The notes beneath the pieces were generated by a model. The model saw only the letters and a program-made list of their open reading frames with translations. It searched no databases and was not told the DNA's origin. Below are positions 45,354-53,368 of a DNA stretch of 64,000 nt, one piece after another (the stretch's first letter is position 1; every line of letters begins with the position of its first letter). Both the position numbers and the translations under genes were made by a program. The stretch comes from Bacillus cereus group sp. RP43 (GTDB lineage Bacteria > Bacillota > Bacilli > Bacillales > Bacillaceae_G): the NCBI RefSeq assembly GCF_040459645.1, contig NZ_JARVHQ010000001.1:3472001-3536000 (forward strand). The letters run 5' to 3'.

Positions 45354-45764
45354 ATGAAAGACATTAATCCACATTGGGAGACAATATACTATCACTTACG
45401 CTATGAATATGAAGACAATCTTTCTCATCAAGCAATTCGTATTTTACAAATCACTTCTCGAGAGAAAGATATAACAATTGGAAAAATTGCTTCTGAACTT
45501 GGTTTATCTCATAACACAGCGTCCGAACATGTAAAACGCCTTATTCAAAAAGGATTTATCATTAAAGAAAGAAATAAACAAGATGAAAGAGTTGTGAATC
45601 TTACATTAATGACAGAAGGAATTGAAGCATTAGAAAAGCATACTTTGCTAGATAAAAAAAAGTTACAAATATTAGAATCACAATTATCAAAAGAAGAGCA
45701 ACAACTAATAGAAAAAGCCTTTTCGTTATTAGCTAAGGAGGCAAAATATGCATTTCCTCGTTAA
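45354..45764 (+). CDS. MarR-family transcriptional regulator
   Basis: 136 residues with winged helix (ITIGKIASELGLSHNTASEHVKRLIQKGFIIKERNKQDERVVNLTLMTEGIEAL). First of a three-gene unit with the DUF3147 membrane protein, whose start overlaps its end by 17 bases, and the hydrolase. Probably represses its own operon. Start behind AGGGGGAATTATC. Confidence 0.9.
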   Translation: MKDINPHWETIYYHLRYEYEDNLSHQAIRILQITSREKDITIGKIASELGLSHNTASEHVKRLIQKGFIIKERNKQDERVVNLTLMTEGIEALEKHTLLDKKKLQILESQLSKEEQQLIEKAFSLLAKEAKYAFPR

Positions 45765-46077
45765 GGTCATCGTCTCCGCCCTCATTATTGGGGGTGTAAC
45801 CGAATTTGCCAAATATTTTAGTACGCTTGGTGGCTTTATCGCAGCCCTTCCTCTTATTAGTTTACTTAGTTTATTTTGGATTTCTTTCGAAGGTGGGAGT
45901 AAACAAGAATTAAGTCAATTCGCTTTAGGCGTATTATATGGATTTCCTGCATCTGCACTACTATTATTTATTGTTTATATCGGTTTAAAGAACTCCTTTT
46001 CACTTAGTACATCTATACTCTTCGGCATATGTGCCTGGTGTATCGTCTTTACTTGCCAAAAAGTATTTCAAGCTTAG
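45748..46077 (+). CDS. DUF3147 family membrane protein
   Basis: 109 residues with four spans, opening MHFLVKVIVSALIIGGVTEFAK and containing LGGFIAALPLISLLSLFWI, the DUF3147 pattern. Overlaps the MarR gene; preceded by AAGGAGG. Role unknown, possibly an export component controlled by the MarR protein. Confidence 0.78.
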   Translation: MHFLVKVIVSALIIGGVTEFAKYFSTLGGFIAALPLISLLSLFWISFEGGSKQELSQFALGVLYGFPASALLLFIVYIGLKNSFSLSTSILFGICAWCIVFTCQKVFQA

Positions 46078-46088
46078 GGGGAATTACT

Positions 46089-46970
46089 ATTAATAGATCA
46101 GTAGAGATATTTGGACAAACTGTAGAAGTATATATGAGAGGTAGCAGTAAACAAACTGTAGTCATTCAAACAGGAATGGGATGCTCATTTTATGATTGGC
46201 TTCCTATTATAGAAAAGCTTTCACAAAAATTTACAGTCATTTCATATCATCGCCCAGGTTACGGAGAAAGTGAGCTAGGAACTAATCGACGTACAACAAT
46301 GCAAGTTGTAAAAGAACTACATATGTTACTACATGAACTAGATATTTACGAGCCAATCATTTTAATCGGTCATTCCTATGGAGGTTTATGCGCACAACAT
46401 TTTGCAATGTTACATGAAGATAGGCTGCAAGCACTTCTTTTAGTTGATTCTACTTCCATGAACTTACACCGATTAGATGAACTGCATTTACCGGTTTCTG
46501 ATCAAACTGATTCTGATGATATGTGGCTACAAAAATATCATACTTACTCCAACATGGATGCAGAAGCACTTTATAATGAACTAAAATCTATGCTCGTAAA
46601 TCAACCAAAACATCACACAGAATTTTCCACATCCCCTTCATTATATAAAGCGACAGCTGCTGAACTGTCCGAGTGGAAAAATTGTGCTCTCTCAATAAAA
46701 AAACAACATAAAACATTAGAAATACCATTAATCGTTATCGGTAGAGATCCTCAATATTCTATTGCCCAATTGATTGAGGGCGGTATGCCAAAAGAAGAAG
46801 CTACACAACTTGAAGATATGTGGCAAGAACTTATTTGTGAACAATTAAATCTCTCAATAAACAGCCAGTACATTTTGGCTGAACATGCTGGTCACGGTAT
46901 AGAAAATGATCGACCAGATATTATCATTCAAGTCATTCAATCTTTACACACAAAAAAAGGAAGCAACTAA
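46089..46970 (+). CDS. Alpha/beta hydrolase (apparent ATT start)
   Basis: 293 residues. Beta strands with oxyanion region IQTGMGCSFYDW, RPGYGESE, nucleophile elbow GHSYGG (serine near residue 99), and a C-terminal histidine in LAEHAGHGIENDRP. The in-frame sequence upstream overlaps the DUF3147 gene with no good start. ATT at 46089 is seven bases after TAGGGGG and gives INRSVEIFGQTVEVYMRG; the first ATG (46134, the M of YMRG) is inside the first strands. The same RBS pattern precedes ATG starts at 6228 and 45354, supporting ATT as a start or as a mutated ATG. Substrate unknown. Confidence 0.8.
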   Translation: MNRSVEIFGQTVEVYMRGSSKQTVVIQTGMGCSFYDWLPIIEKLSQKFTVISYHRPGYGESELGTNRRTTMQVVKELHMLLHELDIYEPIILIGHSYGGLCAQHFAMLHEDRLQALLLVDSTSMNLHRLDELHLPVSDQTDSDDMWLQKYHTYSNMDAEALYNELKSMLVNQPKHHTEFSTSPSLYKATAAELSEWKNCALSIKKQHKTLEIPLIVIGRDPQYSIAQLIEGGMPKEEATQLEDMWQELICEQLNLSINSQYILAEHAGHGIENDRPDIIIQVIQSLHTKKGSN

Positions 46971-46984
46971 AGCTGCTTCCTTAC
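46957..46984. terminator. Weak bidirectional terminator
   Basis: AAGGAAGCA / TGCTTCCTT stem with eight-base loop between convergent genes. Confidence 0.6.
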
Positions 46985-46988
46985 TTAT

Positions 46989-47363
46989 CTATTCATAATC
47001 TTCTTCGTCATCATCAACTTCTTCATAATACGAACTCCCATTGCTTACATATATAGGACCATTCGCAACATCAATACGTAGTACCCATGCCCATGGCACA
47101 GCTAAACGTTTATGTATTGCTCTCCAAAAATTCATTGATTTTCTTTCGTACTCCTGGAACTCCTGAAGTAACTCTTTATAGGAGGAACCGTCTAACTGAA
47201 TATTTGCTTCTAATAAACGAGAATGGGCATAGTACTGTAACTCTAGTTCAGCAGCAATCTCCATTTCTTCTTCCGTTGCCATACCTATAATTGCTCCATC
47301 TGCTGGTGCGATTTCATATACGTTGTGAACTTCAATAAGCCCTTCTTTCTCTTTCTCAAACAT
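46989..47363 (-). CDS. Hypothetical protein with acidic C-terminus
   Basis: 124 residues, soluble, helical centre (TEEEMEIAAELELQYYAHSRLLEANIQ), then RLAVPWAWVLRIDVANGPIYVSNG and an acidic tail (YYEEVDDDEEDYE). AAGGAGG precedes the start. No known family recognised and no signal peptide or span. Single gene. Confidence 0.65.
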   Translation of the reverse strand: MFEKEKEGLIEVHNVYEIAPADGAIIGMATEEEMEIAAELELQYYAHSRLLEANIQLDGSSYKELLQEFQEYERKSMNFWRAIHKRLAVPWAWVLRIDVANGPIYVSNGSSYYEEVDDDEEDYE

Positions 47364-47452
47364 GTAAACAGCCTCCTTTAACCAATATTTTTTATGTTAC
47401 AAAGTCATACTTCTACAATACCTTCTCTCTTTCCTCTTTTTTTGATAAACTT

Positions 47453-48028
47453 TTACAAAATGTTTATCTGATGACCGGTTTTCTCTATTCTTTCAGCAGA
47501 AGTGAAACGATTATTATCAAAAGTTAATTTATACACATCAGGCATATGAAGTGTTTTCCAAAACTGAAAATCATATTTCGAATCAAAATAATTCATTAGT
47601 AATACCATAATATTCCCATGAGTGCCTATTACAATATTCTTCCCTTTATATTTCCCCAATATATTTTGCATACATAATACAGCACGCCTTTGCGCTACAT
47701 CATTTGATTCCCCGCCTTCGTATGCAAAAGTCCAGTCTTCCCACACTCTATGAATAGCTTCATTAAAATCTGCTACTGGCTCTGAACTTAATAACCTTTC
47801 TCGTAACTCTTCTTCTATTTGTATTGATAAATTATATGTATTCGCAATTCCTTGTACAGTTTGAATCGCTCTTTTGTACGGGCTTGAAATTACAACATCA
47901 ATATGTTCATCGTTTAATAAATGTGTTACATTCTCTGCATCAAAGTGCCCCCTATCAGATAAAGGACGTTCCCGTTCTTCTTTTGTATATGTAGAGTGGG
48001 CATGGCGAACGAAATACATTGTAGTCAT
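47453..48028 (-). CDS. Histidine phosphatase family protein
   Basis: 191 residues. Phosphoglycerate-mutase fold: catalytic RHAHST at the N-terminus, SSPYKRAIQTVQ, the proton-donor Glu in IEEELRER, and the second catalytic histidine in VIGTHGNIMVL. Phosphatase of unknown small substrate. Start behind AGGAAG. Confidence 0.9.
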   Translation of the reverse strand: MTTMYFVRHAHSTYTKEERERPLSDRGHFDAENVTHLLNDEHIDVVISSPYKRAIQTVQGIANTYNLSIQIEEELRERLLSSEPVADFNEAIHRVWEDWTFAYEGGESNDVAQRRAVLCMQNILGKYKGKNIVIGTHGNIMVLLMNYFDSKYDFQFWKTLHMPDVYKLTFDNNRFTSAERIEKTGHQINIL

Positions 48029-48093
48029 TATTCAACTTCCTTTCTTAATTTTAAATCTATATTCAATAATAAAATTAGAAAATCCTGTATTAG

Positions 48094-48123
48094 AAAAAGG
48101 CACTTTTTCATAAGCACCTTTTT
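48094..48123 (-). terminator. Terminator after serine hydrolase gene
   Basis: AAAAAGG / CCTTTTT with inner partial pairing (GCTT/AAG-like), downstream of the 48147 stop. Confidence 0.5.
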
Positions 48124-48146
48124 GTTTACATAATAAAATTATTCTA

Positions 48147-49238
48147 TTATAATTTTTTTCTAAATTCTTCGCTTATGACGATATCTCGAATAAAGTAATC
48201 CATATTATTTAAAAGTTTTTCAAACGCTTTCTCACTTAAATTATTCATCATAAAGACAATCTCAATCTTATTCCCTTTTTTATCAGTACCATAAAAACTA
48301 TTTGCTAATACAAATGCCGTAGAACCACCTTTCTGTCCGGCATATTCGAACATTCCATCCCCTACTGTTCTTTTAAATATGTTTTCAATCTCACTTTGCA
48401 TTTGTTGTGTAAAATAGTTTCTATTATTTATCTTTCCCATTAAACTCATGTAATCTTTCGCATTTGCACCTACTAACCGATCTGACCAAATACGTTGGGC
48501 GTCCATATCGGCTTTTAACGATATCTCCCGTTTTGCCCATTCTTTCTCGTCTTTCATCCATTCATGTATTTGCCATACATGCTTAACATATTCATCATTA
48601 GACATATTACGTAGCTTGTCCAATGCTTTATTTTTGGGAATATGCATTTCTTTTTCAACATATCCCCTCATATATAATGCTGCTGTATACGCCGGATAAA
48701 ATTCATCGTGACTATTTAAGCCTAACTCTTTCAAACTTTCATTCACCCGTGCTGTTCCAAGCTTGTCCAATAAATATGATGCGTTCGCATTCGAACTATA
48801 ATGAATCATTCCTTTAACTACTTCTTCTAAAGAGATTTGCCCATCCTTCACTAACGCTCTAGCTTTCACATCATCTAGCCATGCAGGGTGTGCACCACCA
48901 TCAGTGTTTTTCACATAGTATTTTTCTAATTCTTTCAATGAAATTTGCTCGTCTTTTCTTATCTTTCCTTCATCTATTTGCTTAGCATATTCAATTGCTA
49001 TAACGATTTTCGACATACTTGCTAGTGGTAATTTTTCATTTTCATTTAGTGATGTTAATGTCTCACCATTTCTTTTAACGATTAAAGAAGCTGTTTTATC
49101 ATCCGTATGTTCTTTTATATAATTTAGCACATAATTAGGATCTTCTTTTGAATTGACATATTCCTTCACTGAAAAGAAAGCTATATAGCCTACTATAGTA
49201 ATTCCAGCTATAATTCCAACAACTTTTAACCCTCTCAT
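48147..49238 (-). CDS. Serine hydrolase, beta-lactamase/PBP fold (class A-like)
   Basis: 363 residues with an N-terminal span (~5-25) holding the enzyme outside the membrane. Active-site motifs: SMSK (SxxK, serine near residue 74), SSNAN (SxN) and KGGST (KTG equivalent). The long middle insertion (ALYMRGYVEKEMHIPKNKALDKL...) is unusual. It could be a D,D-peptidase or esterase; beta-lactamase activity is not evident since the omega-loop ExxLN is not found. Start follows AGGGGGAGTATT. Confidence 0.8.
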   Translation of the reverse strand: MRGLKVVGIIAGITIVGYIAFFSVKEYVNSKEDPNYVLNYIKEHTDDKTASLIVKRNGETLTSLNENEKLPLASMSKIVIAIEYAKQIDEGKIRKDEQISLKELEKYYVKNTDGGAHPAWLDDVKARALVKDGQISLEEVVKGMIHYSSNANASYLLDKLGTARVNESLKELGLNSHDEFYPAYTAALYMRGYVEKEMHIPKNKALDKLRNMSNDEYVKHVWQIHEWMKDEKEWAKREISLKADMDAQRIWSDRLVGANAKDYMSLMGKINNRNYFTQQMQSEIENIFKRTVGDGMFEYAGQKGGSTAFVLANSFYGTDKKGNKIEIVFMMNNLSEKAFEKLLNNMDYFIRDIVISEEFRKKL

Positions 49239-49346
49239 AATACTCCCCCTAAAATAAACATATTATATATTATACTAAATAAATTTCCCTTTTTAAGTAA
49301 GAATTAGAGTATTTATACACAAACGTTTCTTTTCTTAAACAACAAA

Positions 49347-49377
49347 AAAACATGCTTTCATAAAGAGAGCATGTTTT
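49347..49377 (-). terminator. Terminator of the DUF4083 gene
   Basis: AAAACATGCT / AGCATGTTTT stem with an 11-base loop. Confidence 0.75.
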
Positions 49378-49416
49378 GTGATATTCTTCACATTGTTTGG
49401 TTAAAAAATAAACTTT

Positions 49417-49578
49417 TTACTTACCATGATGTAACATTAAATCACTAAGTTCTTCTTCAATGTGATTTAATTTCGCAACGCCTTCTTTCCATTTATGAAT
49501 ATAACGTGAAACCCCGACAATAAATAAAACAATAATTGTAGAAAGAATAATACCATATACGATTGTTACAGTACTCAT
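49417..49578 (-). CDS. DUF4083-like small membrane protein
   Basis: 53 residues, start MSTVTIVYGIILSTIIVLFI, one span followed by a basic-amphipathic helix (SRYIHKWKEGVAKLNHIEEELSDLM). Fits DUF4083 proteins of the B. cereus group. GGAAGTG precedes ATG; terminator 40 bases downstream. Confidence 0.7.
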   Translation of the reverse strand: MSTVTIVYGIILSTIIVLFIVGVSRYIHKWKEGVAKLNHIEEELSDLMLHHGK

Positions 49579-49692
49579 AGTTACACTTCCTTGTAATTAG
49601 TTATATTTTTATTATAAACCTTTTTTTTATAAAATGCTTTGATTTCAATTTTTTGTAACAAAATTAATTTTTCTAACAATACTTAATAACAT

Positions 49693-49737
49693 AATAACGC
49701 TAGAAGAAACCTCTTTCAGATTCCTTCTAGCGTTATT
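49693..49737 (-). terminator. Terminator of the SDR gene
   Basis: 14-bp stem AATAACGCTAGAAG / CTTCTAGCGTTATT with a 17-base loop. Confidence 0.75.
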
Positions 49738-49783
49738 ATTTATTAAAAAAGTTATACAACTAAAGCTCTCATTAATAATCTTT

Positions 49784-50578
49784 TTACTTTACACCGACTG
49801 AAACAGTTTCTGGTAATGTGCTACCGCCATCAATGACAATATGTGTACCTGTTATGTAGCTTGATTCGTCAGACGCTAAAAATCCTGCTAATTGACCTAC
49901 TTCCTCGATTTTCCCTAAACGTCCTAAAGGAACACCTGAAGCAATTCCATCGATGACATTACTCGGCTTATTTGGAGCGGACTCATTCGCTATTTGCTCT
50001 GCCATTGGCGTCATAATATAGCCTGGACAAATTGCATTTACAGTAATTCGATGCTTCGCAACTTCACGAGCTAATGCCTTCGTAAATCCCCAAATTGCTG
50101 CCTTTGTCGTTGCATATGCCGTTTCACCTTCGTCAGCAACTATTGTTCCTGTTACAGAAGACATATTAACAATCTTCCCGTAATTTTTCTCAATCATATA
50201 TGGCAATACTGCTTTAGAGAAATTCCATACTCCATTAATATTTACTTGAAATTGAAAATCACGCATTTCATCTGACATATCTAGAAAATTCGCAAGACGG
50301 ATCACTCCTGCGTTATTAACTAATATATCAATCTTCCCATACTTCTCATATGCTACTTTCGTTACTTCTTTTACAGCATTAAAATCAGCCACATCGACTA
50401 CGTAACTCGCAGCATCTAATCCTTTACTAACAATATTTTTTGCAGTATCATGAACTGTCTCTGAAATATCAACAAGTAACACTTTCGCCCCTAACTCTGC
50501 AAACACATGAGCAATTCCAGCTCCGTTCCCCATCGCAGCTCCTGTAATAAAAGCGACCTTACCATCTAATTTTCCCAT
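49784..50578 (-). CDS. ucpA: Short-chain dehydrogenase, UcpA-like
   Basis: 264 residues. Rossmann motif TGAAMGNGAGIA, NNAG, catalytic Ser (MSSVTG) and YATTK, C-terminal GTHIVIDGGSTLPETVSVG. The C-terminal SSYITGTHIVIDGGSTLPETV and the RLANFLDMSDEMRDF region are close to E. coli UcpA, a protein linked to furfural tolerance with unknown natural substrate. Coenzyme not determined. Start behind AAGGGGG. Confidence 0.85.
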   Translation of the reverse strand: MGKLDGKVAFITGAAMGNGAGIAHVFAELGAKVLLVDISETVHDTAKNIVSKGLDAASYVVDVADFNAVKEVTKVAYEKYGKIDILVNNAGVIRLANFLDMSDEMRDFQFQVNINGVWNFSKAVLPYMIEKNYGKIVNMSSVTGTIVADEGETAYATTKAAIWGFTKALAREVAKHRITVNAICPGYIMTPMAEQIANESAPNKPSNVIDGIASGVPLGRLGKIEEVGQLAGFLASDESSYITGTHIVIDGGSTLPETVSVGVK

Positions 50579-50776
50579 TTCATAACCCCCTTATGATAAA
50601 TCGAAAGCCTTTACACTTTTATCATACCAAATATTCCCTTGTATTCTTTACACATCTCTATTTGTTGAAAAACGTTCAAAAAAAGGAAAAAATTTCACAA
50701 ATTATACAAAACTTCACCATATGTACTATTGTCATATGAGTTATATTATTTAATAGAATAAAGGGGATGATATACT

Positions 50777-51199
50777 ATGACGACTTGGTTTATTGTACTG
50801 TTAGTTGTATTTGGGGCATTTAAAATTATCGTTTCTAGCCTTCCTAACTCTGTTATTGAATCCATTATTAGCAGGTACGAAACACATCCACAACTTGAAG
50901 AAGAGAATGTAACTGTTACAATCAATGGAAATAATTTAGAAGGCGAAAAGAAATCTCAAATTATTCATGATTTTAATGACGGTTTATTTTTAGATCGCTA
51001 TTATGCACCGCCATATAATGAGGGAACTCCTTTAATTATCAATGCAAAGCGTGGCAAAAAGGATTTTACATTTTATATTTATAATCATGAAGAGCATGTT
51101 GATGTTGTAAAACAACATAAAAAGAAAGTAGTTGCTTATAGTTTACGCTCAAAAAACCTTCAAAATAGTGATATGTTCGTGTCAGCTGATTTAGCTTAA
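50777..51199 (+). CDS. yfmQ: YfmQ-like protein
   Basis: 140 residues: one N-terminal span (~5-25) then a domain with ENVTVTINGNNLEGEKKSQIIHDFNDGLFLDRYYAPPYNEGTPLIINAKRGKKDFTFYIYNHEEHVDVVKQ, which matches the layout of B. subtilis YfmQ from memory. Function unknown. AAAGGGGATG precedes ATG; strong terminator follows. Confidence 0.75.
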   Translation: MTTWFIVLLVVFGAFKIIVSSLPNSVIESIISRYETHPQLEEENVTVTINGNNLEGEKKSQIIHDFNDGLFLDRYYAPPYNEGTPLIINAKRGKKDFTFYIYNHEEHVDVVKQHKKKVVAYSLRSKNLQNSDMFVSADLA

Positions 51200-51213
51200 T
51201 GCTCATACATTAG

Positions 51214-51246
51214 AAAAAGGAATCCACGGCATATGGATTCCTTTTT
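51214..51246. terminator. Bidirectional terminator
   Basis: AAAAAGGAATCC / GGATTCCTTTTT stem, nine-base loop, between convergent yfmQ and the importer operon. Confidence 0.9.
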
Positions 51247-51251
51247 CCTAC

Positions 51252-52085
51252 TTACTGAAAAATCAGCTCTGTCTTCAAACTATCTTTCGGTAACAACCAT
51301 CCTTTTTTCTCTACACTCGCCATCAATAATTCTCTTTGTTTTGTTGCAATACTTTCCTCATTTGTTTTAAACGACACTTCTATTACGAAATCATCTTCTA
51401 TTTTCCCAGTATTACTTAATGGCCAAACTTCAATATTCGTTTTTATATTTTCAAACTCCCCTGTATACCGTTTCATTAATACAGGACCGTAAATATGAGA
51501 ATCCCTTAACATCTCTTCTCCCCAATTCGTATACAACCATTTGTTCATTTTCCCTGGTAACTTTTCTATTAACATATTTTGAGCAGCTCGTTCATTTGGT
51601 AGATCAAGTACCCCATATCCTTTAGCACTGTAACTTTTCTTATTTGAAATACTTAACGTTTTCTTCCCAAATCCCCAATCTATTTCCGCCTCATAATTAT
51701 CCGTATTACTATCAAATCCATCTTTTTTAGCTACTTCTAGTACATCTTGAATTGCACCATTTTGAATAGGATATCTCTTTTTATATGTTAGCTCAAAATC
51801 TTTACTAAATTCTTTCTTTCGAATTCTCGCAAACCAACCTTCGTCACTTAAATTTTTATTCACCGTATCTAAAAATTGCACCTGTATTCTTTCATAATTT
51901 GTACCAGCCTTGAAATGTTCTAATACCTCTTGCTTCACCTCTTTGTTATAACCTAATACTTGTTCTGGCTTTAATAATAACTTCACTTCAAAACTAGGTT
52001 TCATTGGACTAGCAGCAAACCCTTCCTTAACGTTATAAAGGAAACAACAAAAGAAAATGCTTACGAATACAAATACCTTTTTCAT
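51252..52085 (-). CDS. Secreted CYTH-like protein (candidate)
   Basis: 277 residues with a Sec signal peptide ending about residue 25 (FLYNVKEGFAA|SP). The mature part resembles a CYTH/triphosphate-tunnel domain: SFEVKLLLKPE near the N-terminus (cf. ExExK), IQVQFLDTVNKNLSDEGWFARIRKKE and FELTYKKRYP (cf. LRIR..LTLK), NYEAEIDW, and IEVWPLSN...FVIEVSFKT. Several tunnel residues (alternating E, R, K) are in place, but the first ExExK is incomplete. CYTH enzymes hydrolyse triphosphates or thiamine triphosphate. It starts 20 bases after the metallohydrolase gene, last of the operon. A secreted member is unusual; assignment tentative. Confidence 0.55.
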   Translation of the reverse strand: MKKVFVFVSIFFCCFLYNVKEGFAASPMKPSFEVKLLLKPEQVLGYNKEVKQEVLEHFKAGTNYERIQVQFLDTVNKNLSDEGWFARIRKKEFSKDFELTYKKRYPIQNGAIQDVLEVAKKDGFDSNTDNYEAEIDWGFGKKTLSISNKKSYSAKGYGVLDLPNERAAQNMLIEKLPGKMNKWLYTNWGEEMLRDSHIYGPVLMKRYTGEFENIKTNIEVWPLSNTGKIEDDFVIEVSFKTNEESIATKQRELLMASVEKKGWLLPKDSLKTELIFQ

Positions 52086-52105
52086 ATACCTATCCCCTTT
52101 ACATT

Positions 52106-53368
52106 TTAAATGACTTCTATAAGTTCCGTAGCAAGTGAATATATATTTTCATATCCCGATGAGCTTAGCTTTTGTTGTAATCGATCCGTATCCTCTTTAA
52201 AAGCATGCACTAACACCGTATGTTCTGGTAATAATATATTTAACATCGCCTTAACGTCACTTATACTTTGATGAACCTTATACTGAACTCTCTCCACTCT
52301 ACATTCTCTACTAACACGTTCTTTTATCACCTTTTCAGCAAAACTCCCTTTAGCAATATGTCCAGTAAAGATAATGGAATTTCGTTCTTCATGCCGAAGT
52401 TGTTCATAATACAACTGTGCTCGTTTCGTTTGCATATTCGCATCACTCATTACAACTATTCCGTAACTATTTTGCATACATATATCATTATCCATAACTA
52501 TTATGTTTCTTTTTAAACTATCCAGAACCCGCTCAAGTTCTTCATTATTTTTTATCCACTCTTTATATACAAACATCTCTTCAAATCCAGCCAAAATTTC
52601 TTTGTCTACTATAATTGGGAGCTCTTTATATTTTTCATATAAATAAAATACTATATCTTGCGCCCTACCAAGTGGAGGCAGCGGTAGTAATGCTATTCCT
52701 TTATTTTGAGCAACTCGTTCAATTTCCGCATATAGTTCGTTTATTCGTTCGTTTTGCGAAATATCATCAGTGTGATATGCGGCATCTACAATTGCAATTT
52801 TTATATCGCCACGCAATTTCTCAGGTAAATTAGCTCGGAGTATATTAGACTCTGCTGAATAATCACCTGAATAAAATACGTATGTATTACACATATCCAC
52901 TAAAAACCAAACTGCTCCTAATACATGCCCACTATATCCCCATTGAAACCGCAATGTAGGAGTAATTTGTATCCATTCATTCGGATTACTAATCTCATCA
53001 ATACACACATAATTTAAATCTTTAATATTTTGGTCGTTATAAGGTAAATTCCACCCTTTTGAAAGATTGTAGTTTCTCCATTTTTCAAAATAAGTTGGCA
53101 GTTGCTCCTTCGTATAACGAGTCGTCCAAATTTTTTTCTTATATCCATACTTCGTCAATAAAGGTAAACCCATCGTATGATCTTCATGAATATGTGATAA
53201 AAATACTGCATCCAAAAACGGAACAACTTCTCTTTCTATTTTGGGATAACTATCCTCATATGATCGATTAATACCACAATCAAATAGTATTTTCGTCTCT
53301 TTATTTTTTACAAAATAGCAGGAACGACCGTATTCTCCTGCTCCTCCCCATACTTCTACCCTCATCAT
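52106..53368 (-). CDS. Beta-CASP-like metallo-beta-lactamase-fold hydrolase
   Basis: 420 residues, cytoplasmic. Metal motif LSHIHEDHTMGLP (HxHxDH), a later histidine in YSGHVLGAVWFLVD, the aspartate in FYSGDYS, and C-terminal IIFTGHIAKGSFAEKVI and VLVHAFKED, the motifs of beta-CASP (RNase J/CPSF-like) proteins. It could act on RNA or on a small phosphodiester or phosphonate; linkage to a transporter favours the latter, by inference. ATG overlaps the permease stop (ATGA), so coupled. Confidence 0.82.
   Translation of the reverse strand: MMRVEVWGGAGEYGRSCYFVKNKETKILFDCGINRSYEDSYPKIEREVVPFLDAVFLSHIHEDHTMGLPLLTKYGYKKKIWTTRYTKEQLPTYFEKWRNYNLSKGWNLPYNDQNIKDLNYVCIDEISNPNEWIQITPTLRFQWGYSGHVLGAVWFLVDMCNTYVFYSGDYSAESNILRANLPEKLRGDIKIAIVDAAYHTDDISQNERINELYAEIERVAQNKGIALLPLPPLGRAQDIVFYLYEKYKELPIIVDKEILAGFEEMFVYKEWIKNNEELERVLDSLKRNIIVMDNDICMQNSYGIVVMSDANMQTKRAQLYYEQLRHEERNSIIFTGHIAKGSFAEKVIKERVSRECRVERVQYKVHQSISDVKAMLNILLPEHTVLVHAFKEDTDRLQQKLSSSGYENIYSLATELIEVI

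Noticed and set aside
48147..49238. Calling the serine hydrolase a resistance beta-lactamase
   Set aside because: SxxK, SxN and KGG are present but the class A omega-loop glutamate motif is not evident and a membrane anchor replaces a cleavable signal.
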